DNA of 64,000 nucleotides from Oscillospiraceae bacterium (GCA_009777725.1 WRLG01000010.1:1-64000); one strand, 5' to 3'. Shown: positions 42,906 through 52,499, numbered from the stretch's first letter. Notes: generated by a model from the letters alone, not told the origin. A program made the numbers and translations.

Positions 42906-45429
42906 ACGCCGTCTCAATACTATCCGCCGCTTGAAGCTTCAGCTTTAAAACCGCGCTTTCGCGCATTTTATATTTAAGGATTTTCCCTGCGGCATTCATG
43001 GGGAATTCGGTTACGAAATCAACGTATTTGGGAGTTTTTTGCTTCGCCATATGGTCGCGGACGAAGCTTTGTATTTCTTCTTCGGAAGCACTCGCACCCT
43101 CTTTAAGGATTACGCAAGCCATAACCGCCTCGCCGTACTGCTCGTCCGGCACGCCGATTACCTGCACATCTGATACCTTTTCGTGGGTATAGATAAAATC
43201 CTCAATCTCTTTGGGGTAGATGTTTTCGCCGCCGCGTATAATCATATCGTTGATTCGCCCCGTTATTTTGTAGTTGCCGTCGGGGGTGCGGCGCGCTAAG
43301 TCGCCTGTATGAAGCCAGCCGTCCGAATCAATCGCATTTTTGGTAGCTTCCTCCATTTTATAATAGCCCTTCATGATGTTATATCCGCGGGCGCAAAATT
43401 CGCCGTCAATATCATCGCCTAATTCTTCGCCTGTTTCGGGGTTAACTATTTTACATTCAACGCCGAAAATTGCTCCGCCTACCGTGTTTACCCTAACCTC
43501 TATAGAATCGGAGGTCTTACTCATGGTGCACCCGGGCGAGGCTTCCGTCTGCCCGTAGGTGATGCAAATATCCCGCATATTCATCTTTTCCAAAACGTCA
43601 CGCATTACCTTAACGGGGCAGGGGCTTCCCGCCATGATTCCCGTTCTCATGCTCGAAAAATCAGTCTTTGCGAAATCCTCATGCTCCAAAACGGCAATAA
43701 ACATAGTGGGAACACCGTGCATAGCGGTGATTTTTTCTTGGTTAATGCAATGCAGGGACTTTTTAGGCGAAAAAACAGTTATAGGGCACATAGTCGTGCC
43801 GTGCGTCATGGAAGCGGTCATTGCAAGCACCATGCCGAAGCAATGAAACATTGGGACATGGATTAAAAGCTTGTCGGCGGTGGATAAATCCATGCAGTCG
43901 CCAATCGCCTTGCCGTTGTTTACGATGTTATAATGCGTGAGCATAACTCCCTTGGGGAAGCCGGTTGTGCCGGAGGTGTACTGCATGTTGCAGACATCGC
44001 CCTTTGCTATTTCCGCGCGCCGCCTGTCAACCTCTGCGGCGGGAACGCAGCTGCCTTTTTCAAGTGCCTCCTCCCAAGTAAAGCAGCCGCTTTGTTTGCT
44101 TTCAACGGTAATGATGTTTTTAAGCCTCGGCAATCTTTTTGAGCTTAGGTTGCCCGGCTCACAGCTTGCAAGCTCGGGGCAGATTTCTTTTATTATTTTC
44201 ACATAATCCGAGTCTTTCAGCGAATCCGTCATAACTAAAGTATGCGTATCCGATTGGCGCAAAAGATATTCCGCCTCGTGGATTTTATAAGAGGTATTAA
44301 CGGTGACAAGCACCGCGCCTATTTTAACCGTAGCCCAAAAGGTAATAAACCAAGCAGGTACGTTAGTCGCCCAGATTGCCACATGGTCGCCCCTGTTAAC
44401 GCCCATTGCAATCAGTGAGCGCGCAAAATTATCTACATCACGGCGGAATTCGGGATATGTCCGCGTATAGTCAAGCTCGGTGTAACGAAACGCCAATTGG
44501 TCGGGGAATGCTTCGCAGGCTTTGTCCAAGACATCGGGGAAAGTATCCTCAATCAGCTTTTCTTTAGCCCAAAGATACCTACCTGTTTTTGCCGTATTAT
44601 ACGGGAGCTCACTTTGAAGAGAAATTTTATGCCGCGCCATATATTCCGCAAAGTGCGGGAAAACAACCCCCGCCTCCTGTAGCTCGTCAGCCCAGCGTTT
44701 AACCCATTCAAGGGAAAGATAACCGTCATAGCCTATAGAGCGAAGCGCGCCGAACATTTCGCCCAAAGGCAGGTCGCCCTCCCCCATAAGGCGATATTCG
44801 ATTTTGCCGCTTTCGGTTGCTATGCTATCCTTTACATGGACATATTTGATATAAGAGCCGAGGTTTTCAACGGTTTGCGTCGCACTCTCGTTCATAAAGC
44901 GGAAAGGGTGGTTAATATCCCATAACGCTTGAACGCTTTTGCTGTTTACCGCGTCTAAAACCGCGCGCAGGCGTTTTGTGTCGGCATAAATGCCGTTGGT
45001 TTCAACCAAAGCTGTAACATTTGTATTTTCGGCGATTTCGGCAACTCTTTTAAGCCCGTTTATTATAATTTCATCATGAACCTCGCCCTCGGGAGCGGGG
45101 TTTAAATCGGCAAGAATACGTATATACGGCGTGTTTAGCTTTTGCGCCAACTCTATATACTGCTTAACCTCCTCCAGATTCTGTTCAAGGCGGCTTTCAT
45201 CCTTGAAGCAACAGCCGGACGAAAGGCAGGGGATTTCAATATTTAAGCTTTTAAGTTTTTGAATGGTTTTAGGCAGTTGATTTGCTGTAAAAGGTTTTGC
45301 CTTTACAGCAAAAATATCGCCGCCCAAACCCCTGATTTCTATCCCGTCAAACCCTAAGTCTTTAGCCATTGAGTATATGTCCGCCCAGTCAAAATCAGGG
45401 CATCCTAAAGTAGAAAAGCTTATTTTCAT
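42904..45429 (-). CDS. Fusion of sugar-phosphate isomerase-like TIM barrel and acyl-CoA synthetase
   Basis: 841 residues. Residues 1-275 form an AP-endonuclease-2/xylose-isomerase-like TIM barrel (ISFSTLGCPDFDW, ALVETNGIYAD, ALWDINHPFRF, YVHVKDS, LSLEWVKRW) with plausible metal ligands E, D, H and E. Residues ~295-835 are an AMP-forming acyl-CoA synthetase: MQYTSGTTGFPKGVMLTH, GQTEASPG, SDGWLHTGDLARR and the acylation Lys in AGKILKYKMR. The synthetase would activate a carboxylic acid to its CoA thioester. The substrate and why the barrel is fused are unknown. Confidence 0.88.
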   Translation of the reverse strand: MKISFSTLGCPDFDWADIYSMAKDLGFDGIEIRGLGGDIFAVKAKPFTANQLPKTIQKLKSLNIEIPCLSSGCCFKDESRLEQNLEEVKQYIELAQKLNTPYIRILADLNPAPEGEVHDEIIINGLKRVAEIAENTNVTALVETNGIYADTKRLRAVLDAVNSKSVQALWDINHPFRFMNESATQTVENLGSYIKYVHVKDSIATESGKIEYRLMGEGDLPLGEMFGALRSIGYDGYLSLEWVKRWADELQEAGVVFPHFAEYMARHKISLQSELPYNTAKTGRYLWAKEKLIEDTFPDVLDKACEAFPDQLAFRYTELDYTRTYPEFRRDVDNFARSLIAMGVNRGDHVAIWATNVPAWFITFWATVKIGAVLVTVNTSYKIHEAEYLLRQSDTHTLVMTDSLKDSDYVKIIKEICPELASCEPGNLSSKRLPRLKNIITVESKQSGCFTWEEALEKGSCVPAAEVDRRRAEIAKGDVCNMQYTSGTTGFPKGVMLTHYNIVNNGKAIGDCMDLSTADKLLIHVPMFHCFGMVLAMTASMTHGTTMCPITVFSPKKSLHCINQEKITAMHGVPTMFIAVLEHEDFAKTDFSSMRTGIMAGSPCPVKVMRDVLEKMNMRDICITYGQTEASPGCTMSKTSDSIEVRVNTVGGAIFGVECKIVNPETGEELGDDIDGEFCARGYNIMKGYYKMEEATKNAIDSDGWLHTGDLARRTPDGNYKITGRINDMIIRGGENIYPKEIEDFIYTHEKVSDVQVIGVPDEQYGEAVMACVILKEGASASEEEIQSFVRDHMAKQKTPKYVDFVTEFPMNAAGKILKYKMRESAVLKLKLQAADSIETA

Positions 45430-45449
45430 TTTTCATTTTCCTTTCATTA

Positions 45450-46094
45450 CTACTTGCGAACAATAGCGAATTCCTTTCGGATTCTTTCATAAGCCGCGTT
45501 TGCTAAGGGCAATATAAGGCAGAGCAAAGCAAAATCGAACGGCAGTTTACCTATATTTACAACAATTCTGGGGGTCACCCAAATCAAGAACGCTTTATAG
45601 CCCGAAAAATCAAGCAGGCTGAAATTCTTGTTTACAAATAAAGTATATATAAAATATGAATTCAAGCAAATGTTACATAAAATAACCACGATGGTTCTTG
45701 ATGTTAACGCGCTGAAAAAAAGCTTGCCGTCATTTTTTTTTCTGTAAAGAAAAACCCCGTAGATGAGCCCCGAAAGAATGACGACCGACGCTAATTGAGG
45801 ACTGTAAAAACGCCCCGAGGCGTCAAATAAAAAGCCGATAAGGTCCGTTGCAAACGAGGCGACCATGCAGACAACGGGACCGTACAGCATAGCGATTACG
45901 CAAATCGGCAGAAACTGAAGCGAGACCCTCACATCCGGCGTAATCTGAAACGCCGCGGAGCGCAAGGCTATAGCCATAGCAACAAGCAACCCCGATGTGA
46001 GGAGGGTGCGTAATTCGGAAAGGCTTTTAGCGGAGCATCTGAACATCTCCGCTAAGCCGCTTTCCTTTTTAATTTTATTGTTTGTTAAAGACAT
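45450..46094 (-). CDS. folT: Folate-type ECF transporter S component
   Basis: 214 residues with about six hydrophobic helices. LLTSGLLVAMAIALRSAAFQI, the VSLQFLPICVIAMLYGPVVC segment and ATDLIGFLF.. FYSPQLASV match the FolT-like S components, which bind folate and work with a shared EcfAAT energising module encoded elsewhere. No tetrahydrofolate riboswitch is visible in the 67 bases upstream. Confidence 0.8.
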   Translation of the reverse strand: MSLTNNKIKKESGLAEMFRCSAKSLSELRTLLTSGLLVAMAIALRSAAFQITPDVRVSLQFLPICVIAMLYGPVVCMVASFATDLIGFLFDASGRFYSPQLASVVILSGLIYGVFLYRKKNDGKLFFSALTSRTIVVILCNICLNSYFIYTLFVNKNFSLLDFSGYKAFLIWVTPRIVVNIGKLPFDFALLCLILPLANAAYERIRKEFAIVRK

Positions 46095-46161
46095 TGAAAA
46101 AAATCTCTCCCGCCGAATTTCCTAAAGGCTAAAACCTAAGCCCTAAGCCCTAAGCTCTCGC

Positions 46162-47157
46162 CTACATAGATATTACTCTTGATATGTCGTAAAGCCTTTT
46201 GTCAAATTGCTTTCTTTTTTTGCTTAATGCTTCTAAAATATCAAAGTCAACGACCTTGCCGCCCTTCATGGCAACAACGCGGTTACCCTTTCCCTCGTCA
46301 AGCAGTTCAACGGCGTTATAGCCCAGCTTGCTTGCGTTCACCCTATCGCGCACGGTAGGGCTTCCGCCGCGCTGGACATGACCTAAAATTGTCGCTCTTG
46401 ATTCAATCCCCGTCAGCTCTTCTATTTTTTTGGCAATGCCATCGGCATCTCCAACCCCCTCGGAGACAATGATGATAAAATGCTGTTTGCCGTTTTCTTT
46501 GGATTTCATGATTTTATCGGCGACCTCATTTATATCATAGGGCATTTCGGTTGTAATCGCCGCCATAGCTCCTACCGCCAAGCCGACATTTAAAGCAATC
46601 CAGCCCGCTCTCCTGCCCATAACCTCAACGACACTGCACCTGTCGTGGGATTGAGCGGTATCGCGCAGTTTATCCACCATCTGCATGGCAGTGTTCATCG
46701 CCGTATCGTACCCGATGGTGTACTCTGTGCAGTAAATATCGTTATCGATAGTCCCCGGTATACCGACGCAGGGCACACCCTCCAGAGAAAGGTCGCGCGC
46801 GCCCCTAAACGAGCCGTCCCCCCCTATGACGACAACGCCTACCAGCCCCAACTCGTCACAGCGTATTTTTGCCTGAGAGATATAATGCTGCTCTTTAAAT
46901 TCAAGGCAGCGCGCCGTATAAAGGATTGTCCCGCCGGTATGTATGATGTTAGAAACATCGCGAACGCCGAGCTCCTTGATTTTAGCGTCCATCGTTTCAC
47001 GGCTTTCCTTACCCTCAACATTAATAAGACCGTTAAAACCCCGCTTGATTCCGATAACCTCATATCCCTTGCTTATCCCCGCTCTTGTTACCGCTCTTAC
47101 GGCGGCGTTCATACCGGGTGCATCCCCGCCGCTTGTAAGTACTCCTATTTTCCTCAT
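46162..47157 (-). CDS. pfkA: 6-phosphofructokinase
   Basis: 331 residues. ATP-dependent type: LTSGGDAPGMNAAVRA near the start, VVIGGDGSFRGA (GGDGS rather than the GGDDT of pyrophosphate enzymes), the catalytic GTIDNDI and MGRRAGWIAL. Phosphorylates fructose 6-phosphate in glycolysis. Somewhat longer than the 320-residue norm. GAAAGGACGG lies upstream, and a promoter at 47198-47226. Confidence 0.95.
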   Translation of the reverse strand: MRKIGVLTSGGDAPGMNAAVRAVTRAGISKGYEVIGIKRGFNGLINVEGKESRETMDAKIKELGVRDVSNIIHTGGTILYTARCLEFKEQHYISQAKIRCDELGLVGVVVIGGDGSFRGARDLSLEGVPCVGIPGTIDNDIYCTEYTIGYDTAMNTAMQMVDKLRDTAQSHDRCSVVEVMGRRAGWIALNVGLAVGAMAAITTEMPYDINEVADKIMKSKENGKQHFIIIVSEGVGDADGIAKKIEELTGIESRATILGHVQRGGSPTVRDRVNASKLGYNAVELLDEGKGNRVVAMKGGKVVDFDILEALSKKRKQFDKRLYDISRVISM

Positions 47158-47197
47158 AGCTTATACCGTCCTTTCGCAGAATTTCAATGATGATTAT

Positions 47198-47226
47198 ATT
47201 GTACATTTTTTTATCCGATTTGTCAA
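47198..47226 (-). promoter_or_regulatory. Promoter of pfkA
   Basis: Minus strand TTGACA (47226-47221), 17-base spacer, TACAAT (47203-47198). Confidence 0.65.
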
Positions 47227-47266
47227 GATGTTTATGCAAAACTTTTATATAGTTTTCCGTTTTTTA

Positions 47267-47295
47267 TTGACAAATGAAGAACACGCTGATATAAT
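47267..47295 (+). promoter_or_regulatory. Promoter of the PRT-his operon
   Basis: TTGACA (47267-47272), 17-base spacer, TATAAT (47290-47295). A hairpin CCCGCG/CGCGGG (about 47320-47345) lies in the short leader just before the ribosome binding site and could control access to it. Confidence 0.8.
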
Positions 47296-47362
47296 AACAA
47301 TAGACTAGGGCTGAGATTGCCCCGCGTTTGGGTAAACGACGCGGGAAATGGGAGGCGTTTAT

Positions 47363-47920
47363 TTGGATTATCAACTGAAAATTGCCGGCTTGACCCGTTC
47401 GCTGACGATATATCCGATTACCGAGGAAATAGGCATAGCGGCTTTTATTCTCTTCGGCGATGTGGAGCTAACCTGCGCCTGTGCCGAAAAATTGCTTGAA
47501 AAAGCCCCCGAATATGATTTTCTGCTGACAGCGGAAGCAAAAGGAATCCCGTTGGTCTATGAGATGGCGCGGCAGAGCGGCAAGCCTTATCTTGTAGCGC
47601 GGAAGTCAAAAAAGCTGTATATGGGCGAGGCATTTTCCGCCGCGGTAAAATCAATCTCCACAGCCGCCCGGCAAACCCTGCTGCTTGACAGGAAAGATGC
47701 CGAAGCCATGCGCGGAAAGCGCATACTCATCGTTGACGATGTGATTTCAACGGGGGAAAGCCTGCTGGCGTTGGAAACGCTGGCGGAGCAAGCCGGCGGC
47801 GTTACAGCCGCGCGGATGGCTGTTCTTGCCGAAGGCAAGGCAAGCCTGCGCGAAGATATTATCTATCTGGAAAAATTACCATTATTTAACTCAAAGGGAG
47901 ATGAACCATATGTCATTTAA
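47363..47920 (+). CDS. Phosphoribosyltransferase (adenine phosphoribosyltransferase-like)
   Basis: 185 residues from TTG 47363, favoured because GGGAGG lies just upstream; ATG 47348 overlaps that site. The PRPP-binding motif [19 protein letters not shown] and the substrate hood [18 protein letters not shown] identify a type I phosphoribosyltransferase of the Apt/Xpt group. It likely salvages a purine with PRPP. It opens an operon with hisF, hisI and hisE and overlaps hisF by 11 bases; PRPP and the AICAR by-product connect the two pathways. Confidence 0.8.
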   Translation: MDYQLKIAGLTRSLTIYPITEEIGIAAFILFGDVELTCACAEKLLEKAPEYDFLLTAEAKGIPLVYEMARQSGKPYLVARKSKKLYMGEAFSAAVKSISTAARQTLLLDRKDAEAMRGKRILIVDDVISTGESLLALETLAEQAGGVTAARMAVLAEGKASLREDIIYLEKLPLFNSKGDEPYVI

Positions 47921-48668
47921 AAGAATCATTCCTTGCCTTGATATGGCGGAGGGCAAGGTGGTAAAGGGTGTAAACTTTGTCGGGATACGGGAGGTGGGCG
48001 ACCCTGCCGAGTTGGCGGCTTTGTATGTCAAGCAGGGGGCGGACGAGCTTGTTTTGCTTGATATAAACGCAACGGCGGACAACAGGGGGATTATGCTTGA
48101 AGCGGTGAGTAAGACGGCGGACAATCTGTCAATCCCCATCACGGTAGGCGGAGGCATCCGCACGCTTGAAGATATTCACGATGTATTGCTGGCGGGCGCG
48201 GATAAGGTTTCCATCAATTCGGCGGCAGTTAAAAACCCCGAACTTATCAGGGAAGCCGCGCTGAAATTCGGCTGTAAGCGCATAGTCATTGCAATTGATA
48301 CGAAAAAAACGCCTGTGGGGGGGTATTCGGTCGTTGTCAGCGGCGGGCGGGTCAATTCCGGCTTAGATGTTATAGAATGGGCAAAGCAATGCGAGGAATT
48401 GGGAGCGGGTGAAATCCTGCTAACCTCAATGGATGCGGACGGGGTAAAAAACGGCTACGATATAGAGCCGCTGGGTGTCGTGTGCGATGCCGTAAAAATC
48501 CCTGTTATTGCAAGCGGCGGGTGCGGAAAGCTGTCACATTTTGTTGAGGTTTTTGAAAAAACCTGCGTTTCGGCGGCTTTGGCGGCTTCGGTTTTTCACT
48601 TTAACGAGCTTACCGTTTGCGAGGTTAAGGAAGAGCTTAAAAAGCGCGGAATATCGGTTAGGAGTTAA
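47910..48668 (+). CDS. hisF: Imidazole glycerol phosphate synthase cyclase subunit
   Basis: 252 residues from ATG 47910 (AAAGGGAG upstream). TIM barrel that with HisH makes imidazole glycerol phosphate and [24 protein letters not shown] has the first catalytic Asp, ITVGGGIRT and VSINSAAV the phosphate loops, [15 protein letters not shown] the second catalytic Asp, IASGGCGK the last loop. Full length. hisH is not in the window. Confidence 0.95.
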   Translation: MSFKRIIPCLDMAEGKVVKGVNFVGIREVGDPAELAALYVKQGADELVLLDINATADNRGIMLEAVSKTADNLSIPITVGGGIRTLEDIHDVLLAGADKVSINSAAVKNPELIREAALKFGCKRIVIAIDTKKTPVGGYSVVVSGGRVNSGLDVIEWAKQCEELGAGEILLTSMDADGVKNGYDIEPLGVVCDAVKIPVIASGGCGKLSHFVEVFEKTCVSAALAASVFHFNELTVCEVKEELKKRGISVRS

Positions 48669-48673
48669 TATCT

Positions 48674-48994
48674 ATGAATTTAGAGGCATATTTTAAAAAA
48701 AGCAATTTAATCCCCGCGATTGTTCAAGAGGCTGAAACCAAGGACGTGCTCATGCTTGCCTATATGAGCTTAGAGAGCCTTCAAAAGACAATAGATACGG
48801 GCTATACGTGGTTTTGGAGTCGTTCGAGAGGGGAGCTTTGGAACAAGGGCGCGACCTCGGGGCATGTTCAGCGGGTCATTGAAATCCGCAGTGATTGCGA
48901 TGATGATACGCTGCTGATTATCGTTGAGCAGACGGGCGCGGCTTGCCATACGGGGGAACATTCCTGCTTTTATAACAGAGTGGAGGGGTTGTAA
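48674..48994 (+). CDS. hisI: Phosphoribosyl-AMP cyclohydrolase
   Basis: 106 residues. Opens the adenine ring of PR-AMP in histidine synthesis. [34 protein letters not shown], the metal-binding DCDDDTLL and [13 protein letters not shown] (zinc Cys/His) are intact. Starts five bases after hisF and ends two bases before hisE. Confidence 0.95.
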   Translation: MNLEAYFKKSNLIPAIVQEAETKDVLMLAYMSLESLQKTIDTGYTWFWSRSRGELWNKGATSGHVQRVIEIRSDCDDDTLLIIVEQTGAACHTGEHSCFYNRVEGL

Positions 48995-48996
48995 GA

Positions 48997-49320
48997 ATGA
49001 GCGTTTTCAATGAACTGCATGGTATTGTACTGGACAGGAGAACGGAATTTGAGGAGGGTTCATACACCTGCTATCTATTCTCAAAGGGTCTGGACAAAAT
49101 ATTAAAAAAGTGCGGCGAGGAATGTACCGAGATGGTTATAGCCGCTAAAAACGGCGACAATGCTGAGCTTAAAAATGAAATATCCGACCTGCTCTATCAT
49201 ATCATGGTCCTCTGCGCCGAAAGAGGGCTTGATTTTTCGGAGGTTGAAGCGGAGCTTCGGGAGCGGACCGCTAAAATCGGCAATCTTAAAAACATGCGCG
49301 AAACGAATAAAAATACATGA
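48997..49320 (+). CDS. hisE: Phosphoribosyl-ATP diphosphatase
   Basis: 107 residues, MazG-like fold. Removes pyrophosphate from PR-ATP, the step before HisI. SYTCYLFSKGLDKILKKCGEE with CTEMVIAAKN and SDLLYHIMVL is the HisE signature with its acidic metal site. A separate gene here, while many bacteria have a hisIE fusion. Confidence 0.93.
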   Translation: MSVFNELHGIVLDRRTEFEEGSYTCYLFSKGLDKILKKCGEECTEMVIAAKNGDNAELKNEISDLLYHIMVLCAERGLDFSEVEAELRERTAKIGNLKNMRETNKNT

Positions 49321-49495
49321 TTTGAAAAGTTTTGTCACTATTTTCCTTTTTATTGAATAGTATATATTGAAGTTTAATACTTTAAGGCAGATTTGGGGCG
49401 AGGTTTGGGGAAGAGGAATAAGACACGCGGTTTTCTTCCTCCTCATGACTAAATCCTCAAACCTAGCCCATTACTATATTAATAGGAGGATTCTT

Positions 49496-50425
49496 ATGAC
49501 TGAAAAAAACTCTTGTTTTAAAGAAGCGGTTTGTGTTGAAGTACAGCGCATATTCGATAGCTGCTCAGAGCGCGACGGCATTTTTGATTTGCCTGTAAGA
49601 TTAAACAATGACTCGCCTAAAATCACGGACGATATGGATATTGCAAAGGTTCGTTGTGCGGAGGTTGAAATAACCTGCATAAACGTAGACCCCGTGATGT
49701 TTAAATCCGGCTATTACGCCGTGGACATTACTTATCGCTTCAACATCATCGCCGAGGTCTTTACCAGCGACCCATGCAAGCACGGCGTTACCGTATGCGG
49801 CTGTGCGGTTTGGAATAAAAAAGTAATCCTTTACGGAGGGTGCTCCAATACGAAGACCTTTACGAGCGAGATGGAGCTAAAGCCGTCTAAGCCGGAGCAC
49901 TGCTCTAAGCAAAGCTGTAAATGCCCGGACGGCACTCTGCCGAAAGCAACCGTTAAGGTGATTGAGCCGATTGCGCTTGATGCGAAGCTTGTATGCCTGC
50001 CGCAACGGAACTGCCGCATTGTTTGCAAGTGCGAATGTGTATGCAGTTGTGACCCTTGCCGCTGCGGTCAAAAGAAAGCTGAGGATTGCTGTGAAACGGG
50101 CGTTCCCTGCCATTGCGACCCTTGCGCGAAGAAAGAGTGCAAAAAGGGGCTTGTTGTTTCGCTGGGATTATTCTCCATCGTTCAGCTTTCGCGCCCCGTA
50201 TCAATTATAGTGCCCGCTTACGACTATGTTCTTCCCTCTAAGAAATGCACCACGAACGAGTGCGGGACGGGAGTATCTCCGTGTGATATTTTTGAAAAGA
50301 TTGAATTTCCGGCGGACAGATTCTTCCCTAACTGCGATGCCGAGCCGAACATATTAGGAGCCGCCGCCGCAGATGCCCTGCTGGAGTTTCAAGGAATGGG
50401 CGAAAGGAATCCGTGCTGCGACTAG
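49496..50425 (+). CDS. Cysteine-rich protein, possibly spore-coat related
   Basis: 309 residues from ATG 49496 (AGGAGG seven bases upstream). SCFKEAVCVEVQRIFDSCSERD opens a family I have seen in spore-forming Clostridia; a beta-rich core follows (KSGYYAVDITYRFNIIAEV, then CGCAVWNKKVILYGG). Residues ~185-235 contain a dense Cys cluster (CKCECVCSCDPCRCGQ, CCETGVPCHCDPC) that looks metal-binding or cross-linking. No signal peptide. A coat or exosporium role is a guess from the Cys content. Followed by a strong terminator. Confidence 0.6.
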   Translation: MTEKNSCFKEAVCVEVQRIFDSCSERDGIFDLPVRLNNDSPKITDDMDIAKVRCAEVEITCINVDPVMFKSGYYAVDITYRFNIIAEVFTSDPCKHGVTVCGCAVWNKKVILYGGCSNTKTFTSEMELKPSKPEHCSKQSCKCPDGTLPKATVKVIEPIALDAKLVCLPQRNCRIVCKCECVCSCDPCRCGQKKAEDCCETGVPCHCDPCAKKECKKGLVVSLGLFSIVQLSRPVSIIVPAYDYVLPSKKCTTNECGTGVSPCDIFEKIEFPADRFFPNCDAEPNILGAAAADALLEFQGMGERNPCCD

Positions 50426-50439
50426 CGTTTAAGGTATGA

Positions 50440-50472
50440 GAACCTGTTCTCGCGGAGGAACAGGTTCTTTCG
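50440..50472. terminator. Bidirectional terminator between convergent genes
   Basis: GAACCTGTTC (50440-50449) pairs perfectly with GAACAGGTTC (50458-50467), then TTTCGTT. It separates the Cys-rich gene from ychF. Confidence 0.8.
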
Positions 50473-50478
50473 TTAGAA

Positions 50479-51573
50479 TCAGACATTAAAGCGAAACAAA
50501 ACCACGTCCCCGTCCTTGACGCAATACTCCTTGCCCTCCGAGCGGACAAGCCCCTTTTCCTTTGCCGCCGCCATATTGCCGCAAGCCTTTAAATCCTCGA
50601 AGCCTACGATTTCGGCGCGGATAAAGCCGCGCTCAAAATCTGTGTGTATTTTCCCCGCCGCTTTGGGTGCTTTAGAACCGTTCGTTATGGTCCAAGCGCG
50701 AACCTCCTCCTCGCCTGCCGTGAGGAATGATATTAAACCTAAAATGGAGTAGCCTTCCTTGATAACGCGGTCAAGACCCGATACGGTAAGCCCCAGTTCG
50801 GACAAAAACATCTCCTTATCCTCATCATTCATGCCGGAAATTTCAGCTTCCAACTGCGCGCAGACAGGGAGCACCGCCGCGCCCTGCTCATTGGCTATGC
50901 CGGCTACCGCCCGATAATGCGCCGAGGCTTCTATGCCTCCCTTGAAATCCGCCTCCGACAGGTTCGCGGCGTATATGACCGGCTTTGCCGACAGCAGAGG
51001 CATTGCTTTCAGCAGTTCCGCTTGCTCTTCCGTGAAGCCGAACGCGCGGGCGGCTTTTCCGGCTTCCAGATGCGCTTTCAACTCCTTCAAAAGGTCAATT
51101 TCAGCTTGATGCTTTTTATCACCTTTCAAAAGTTTTGAAGCGCGCTCCAGTCTCCGCTCGACAAGCTCTATATCGGCAAAAACCAGTTCAAGGTCAATCA
51201 CCTCTATATCCCGCGCTGGGTTAATGCTTTCGCTTACGTGTATGATATTACCGTCCTCAAAACAGCGGACAACATGAACCACGGCATCTACTTCGCGTAT
51301 ATTGGAGAGAAACTTATTTCCAAGCCCCTCCCCCTTAGAAGCACCCTTTACAAGCCCCGCTATATCAACAAATTCAAGGGTTGCCGGAGTGAATTTTTTG
51401 GGGCTGTACAAACCTTTCAGCCATATAAGGCGTTCATCCGGCACTGAAACAATGCCGACATTCGGCTCGATGGTGCAAAACGGATAATTCGCCGACTCCG
51501 CACCCGCATCGGTAAGCGCGTTAAAAAGCGTGCTTTTGCCTACGTTGGGAAGTCCTACCATTCCTAATTTCAT
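50479..51573 (-). CDS. ychF: Redox-regulated ATPase YchF (Obg family)
   Basis: 364 residues. P-loop LVGLPNVGKSTLFNAL type sequence at residue 5 (MVGLPNVGKSTLFNALTDAG), switch II DIAGLVKGASKGEGLG, and in place of the NKxD of GTPases the VIYAANLSE segment typical of YchF, which prefers ATP. The C-terminal TGS domain is present (AWTITNGSKAPKAAG, DGDVVLFRFNV). Ribosome-associated, universal protein. Confidence 0.95.
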   Translation of the reverse strand: MKLGMVGLPNVGKSTLFNALTDAGAESANYPFCTIEPNVGIVSVPDERLIWLKGLYSPKKFTPATLEFVDIAGLVKGASKGEGLGNKFLSNIREVDAVVHVVRCFEDGNIIHVSESINPARDIEVIDLELVFADIELVERRLERASKLLKGDKKHQAEIDLLKELKAHLEAGKAARAFGFTEEQAELLKAMPLLSAKPVIYAANLSEADFKGGIEASAHYRAVAGIANEQGAAVLPVCAQLEAEISGMNDEDKEMFLSELGLTVSGLDRVIKEGYSILGLISFLTAGEEEVRAWTITNGSKAPKAAGKIHTDFERGFIRAEIVGFEDLKACGNMAAAKEKGLVRSEGKEYCVKDGDVVLFRFNV

Positions 51574-51669
51574 AATTTTAGTTCCTTTTCAATTTTATAG
51601 TACAATTTATTATACAATTTTTCGGGCATAAATGCAAGAGAAAAAATTTATTCGTTAAGGAGTATAGAT

Positions 51670-52347
51670 GTGTGTGTTATAAAGACTAAGTGCGCCGCCG
51701 CGCTGTCTGCGGTGATGACCATATCGTTTTTGCTTTTTGCCGCAATTGCGTTTTACACCGTAAGCGGCGGCGCGGAGGCGATAAACGCGAGGCTTTCACT
51801 TGCAGTGTATTCGTTTTCAATGGACAAGCCCGCCTTGACGGAGCTATGCAAAATCATATCCAATATCGGGTATTTTTACTTTTATCTGCCGTTTTGCGCC
51901 GTTCTTTTAATATTGCCCAAATTAACTAAAGCAACGCGTGCAATCGGCAATTCGGGCGTTCCCATGGCGATGGTGATGACGGCGGTTTCTTTGAGCAACC
52001 ATGTTTTGAAGCAAATTTTCAAGATTCCCCGCCCTGATGAAGCCTATCATCTGGTCGAAGCCTCCGGCTACGGGTTTCCCAGCGGTCACTCCTCGGCGGC
52101 GGCGGCTTTTGCGGCTGTTATCATCTACTCTGTTTTTTTCGGCGCGCTTTCTTCAAGGGGGAGGCTGTTTAAAAATGCCGCTTCAGCCGCCGCAGTCAGC
52201 TTTGCTTTATCGGTGGGGCTCAGCAGAATTTATCTGGGAGTGCACAGCGTCACCGATGTTTCGGCGGGTTTTGCGTGGGGGGCTTTTACAGCTGCGGTTT
52301 GCTTGATTTTTTTTGGAAATAGGGACAAAGAATTAAAAAACTATTGA
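51670..52347 (+). CDS. PAP2-family membrane phosphatase
   Basis: 225 residues from GTG 51670 with AAGGAG upstream. Five or six hydrophobic segments. The three-part acid phosphatase signature is complete: KQIFKIPRP, YGFPSGHSS and SRIYLGVHSVTDV. Active site faces outside. Likely dephosphorylates undecaprenyl diphosphate or phosphatidylglycerol phosphate. Divergent from ychF. Confidence 0.88.
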   Translation: MCVIKTKCAAALSAVMTISFLLFAAIAFYTVSGGAEAINARLSLAVYSFSMDKPALTELCKIISNIGYFYFYLPFCAVLLILPKLTKATRAIGNSGVPMAMVMTAVSLSNHVLKQIFKIPRPDEAYHLVEASGYGFPSGHSSAAAAFAAVIIYSVFFGALSSRGRLFKNAASAAAVSFALSVGLSRIYLGVHSVTDVSAGFAWGAFTAAVCLIFFGNRDKELKNY

Positions 52348-52372
52348 CAGATTGGGGGATTTGGGGTATAAT
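52344..52372 (+). promoter_or_regulatory. Promoter of the type III toxin-antitoxin locus
   Basis: TTGACA (52344-52349), 17-base spacer, TATAAT (52367-52372). It overlaps the PAP2 stop codon and fires into the repeat RNA. Confidence 0.85.
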
Positions 52373-52402
52373 ATGAGTGTAAGGCGTTTAATCGTCTGAA
52401 AA

Positions 52403-52492
52403 GTTTGTCGCTTCCGATAATGCGACTAATAAATGAATCGTGAAAACGTGTGTCGCTTCCGGCAATGCGACTAATAAATGAGCCGTGAACAA
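52403..52492 (+). repeat. Two 45-base tandem repeats
   Basis: Copies share GTCGCTTCCG, AATGCGACTAATAAATGA and CGTGAA with only a few differences (GTTT/GTGT starts, GATAAT/GGCAAT, AATC/AGCC). Confidence 0.92.
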
Positions 52493-52499
52493 GTTTAAG

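Noticed and set aside
46095-46161. Tetrahydrofolate riboswitch before folT
   Set aside because: Only 67 bases between pfkA and folT starts/stops, filled with CCTAAGC-type repeats; no match to the aptamer core.
49380-49470. Imperfect inverted repeat (GGGCGAGGTTTG / CAAACCTAGCCC) before the Cys-rich gene as a mobile element
   Set aside because: Arms of about 12-14 bases with mismatches, no second copy found in the window; too weak to call.
52403-52492. CRISPR-like repeats
   Set aside because: Two adjacent repeats without spacers, next to a toxin gene; the type III antitoxin RNA explains them. No other CRISPR candidate was seen.
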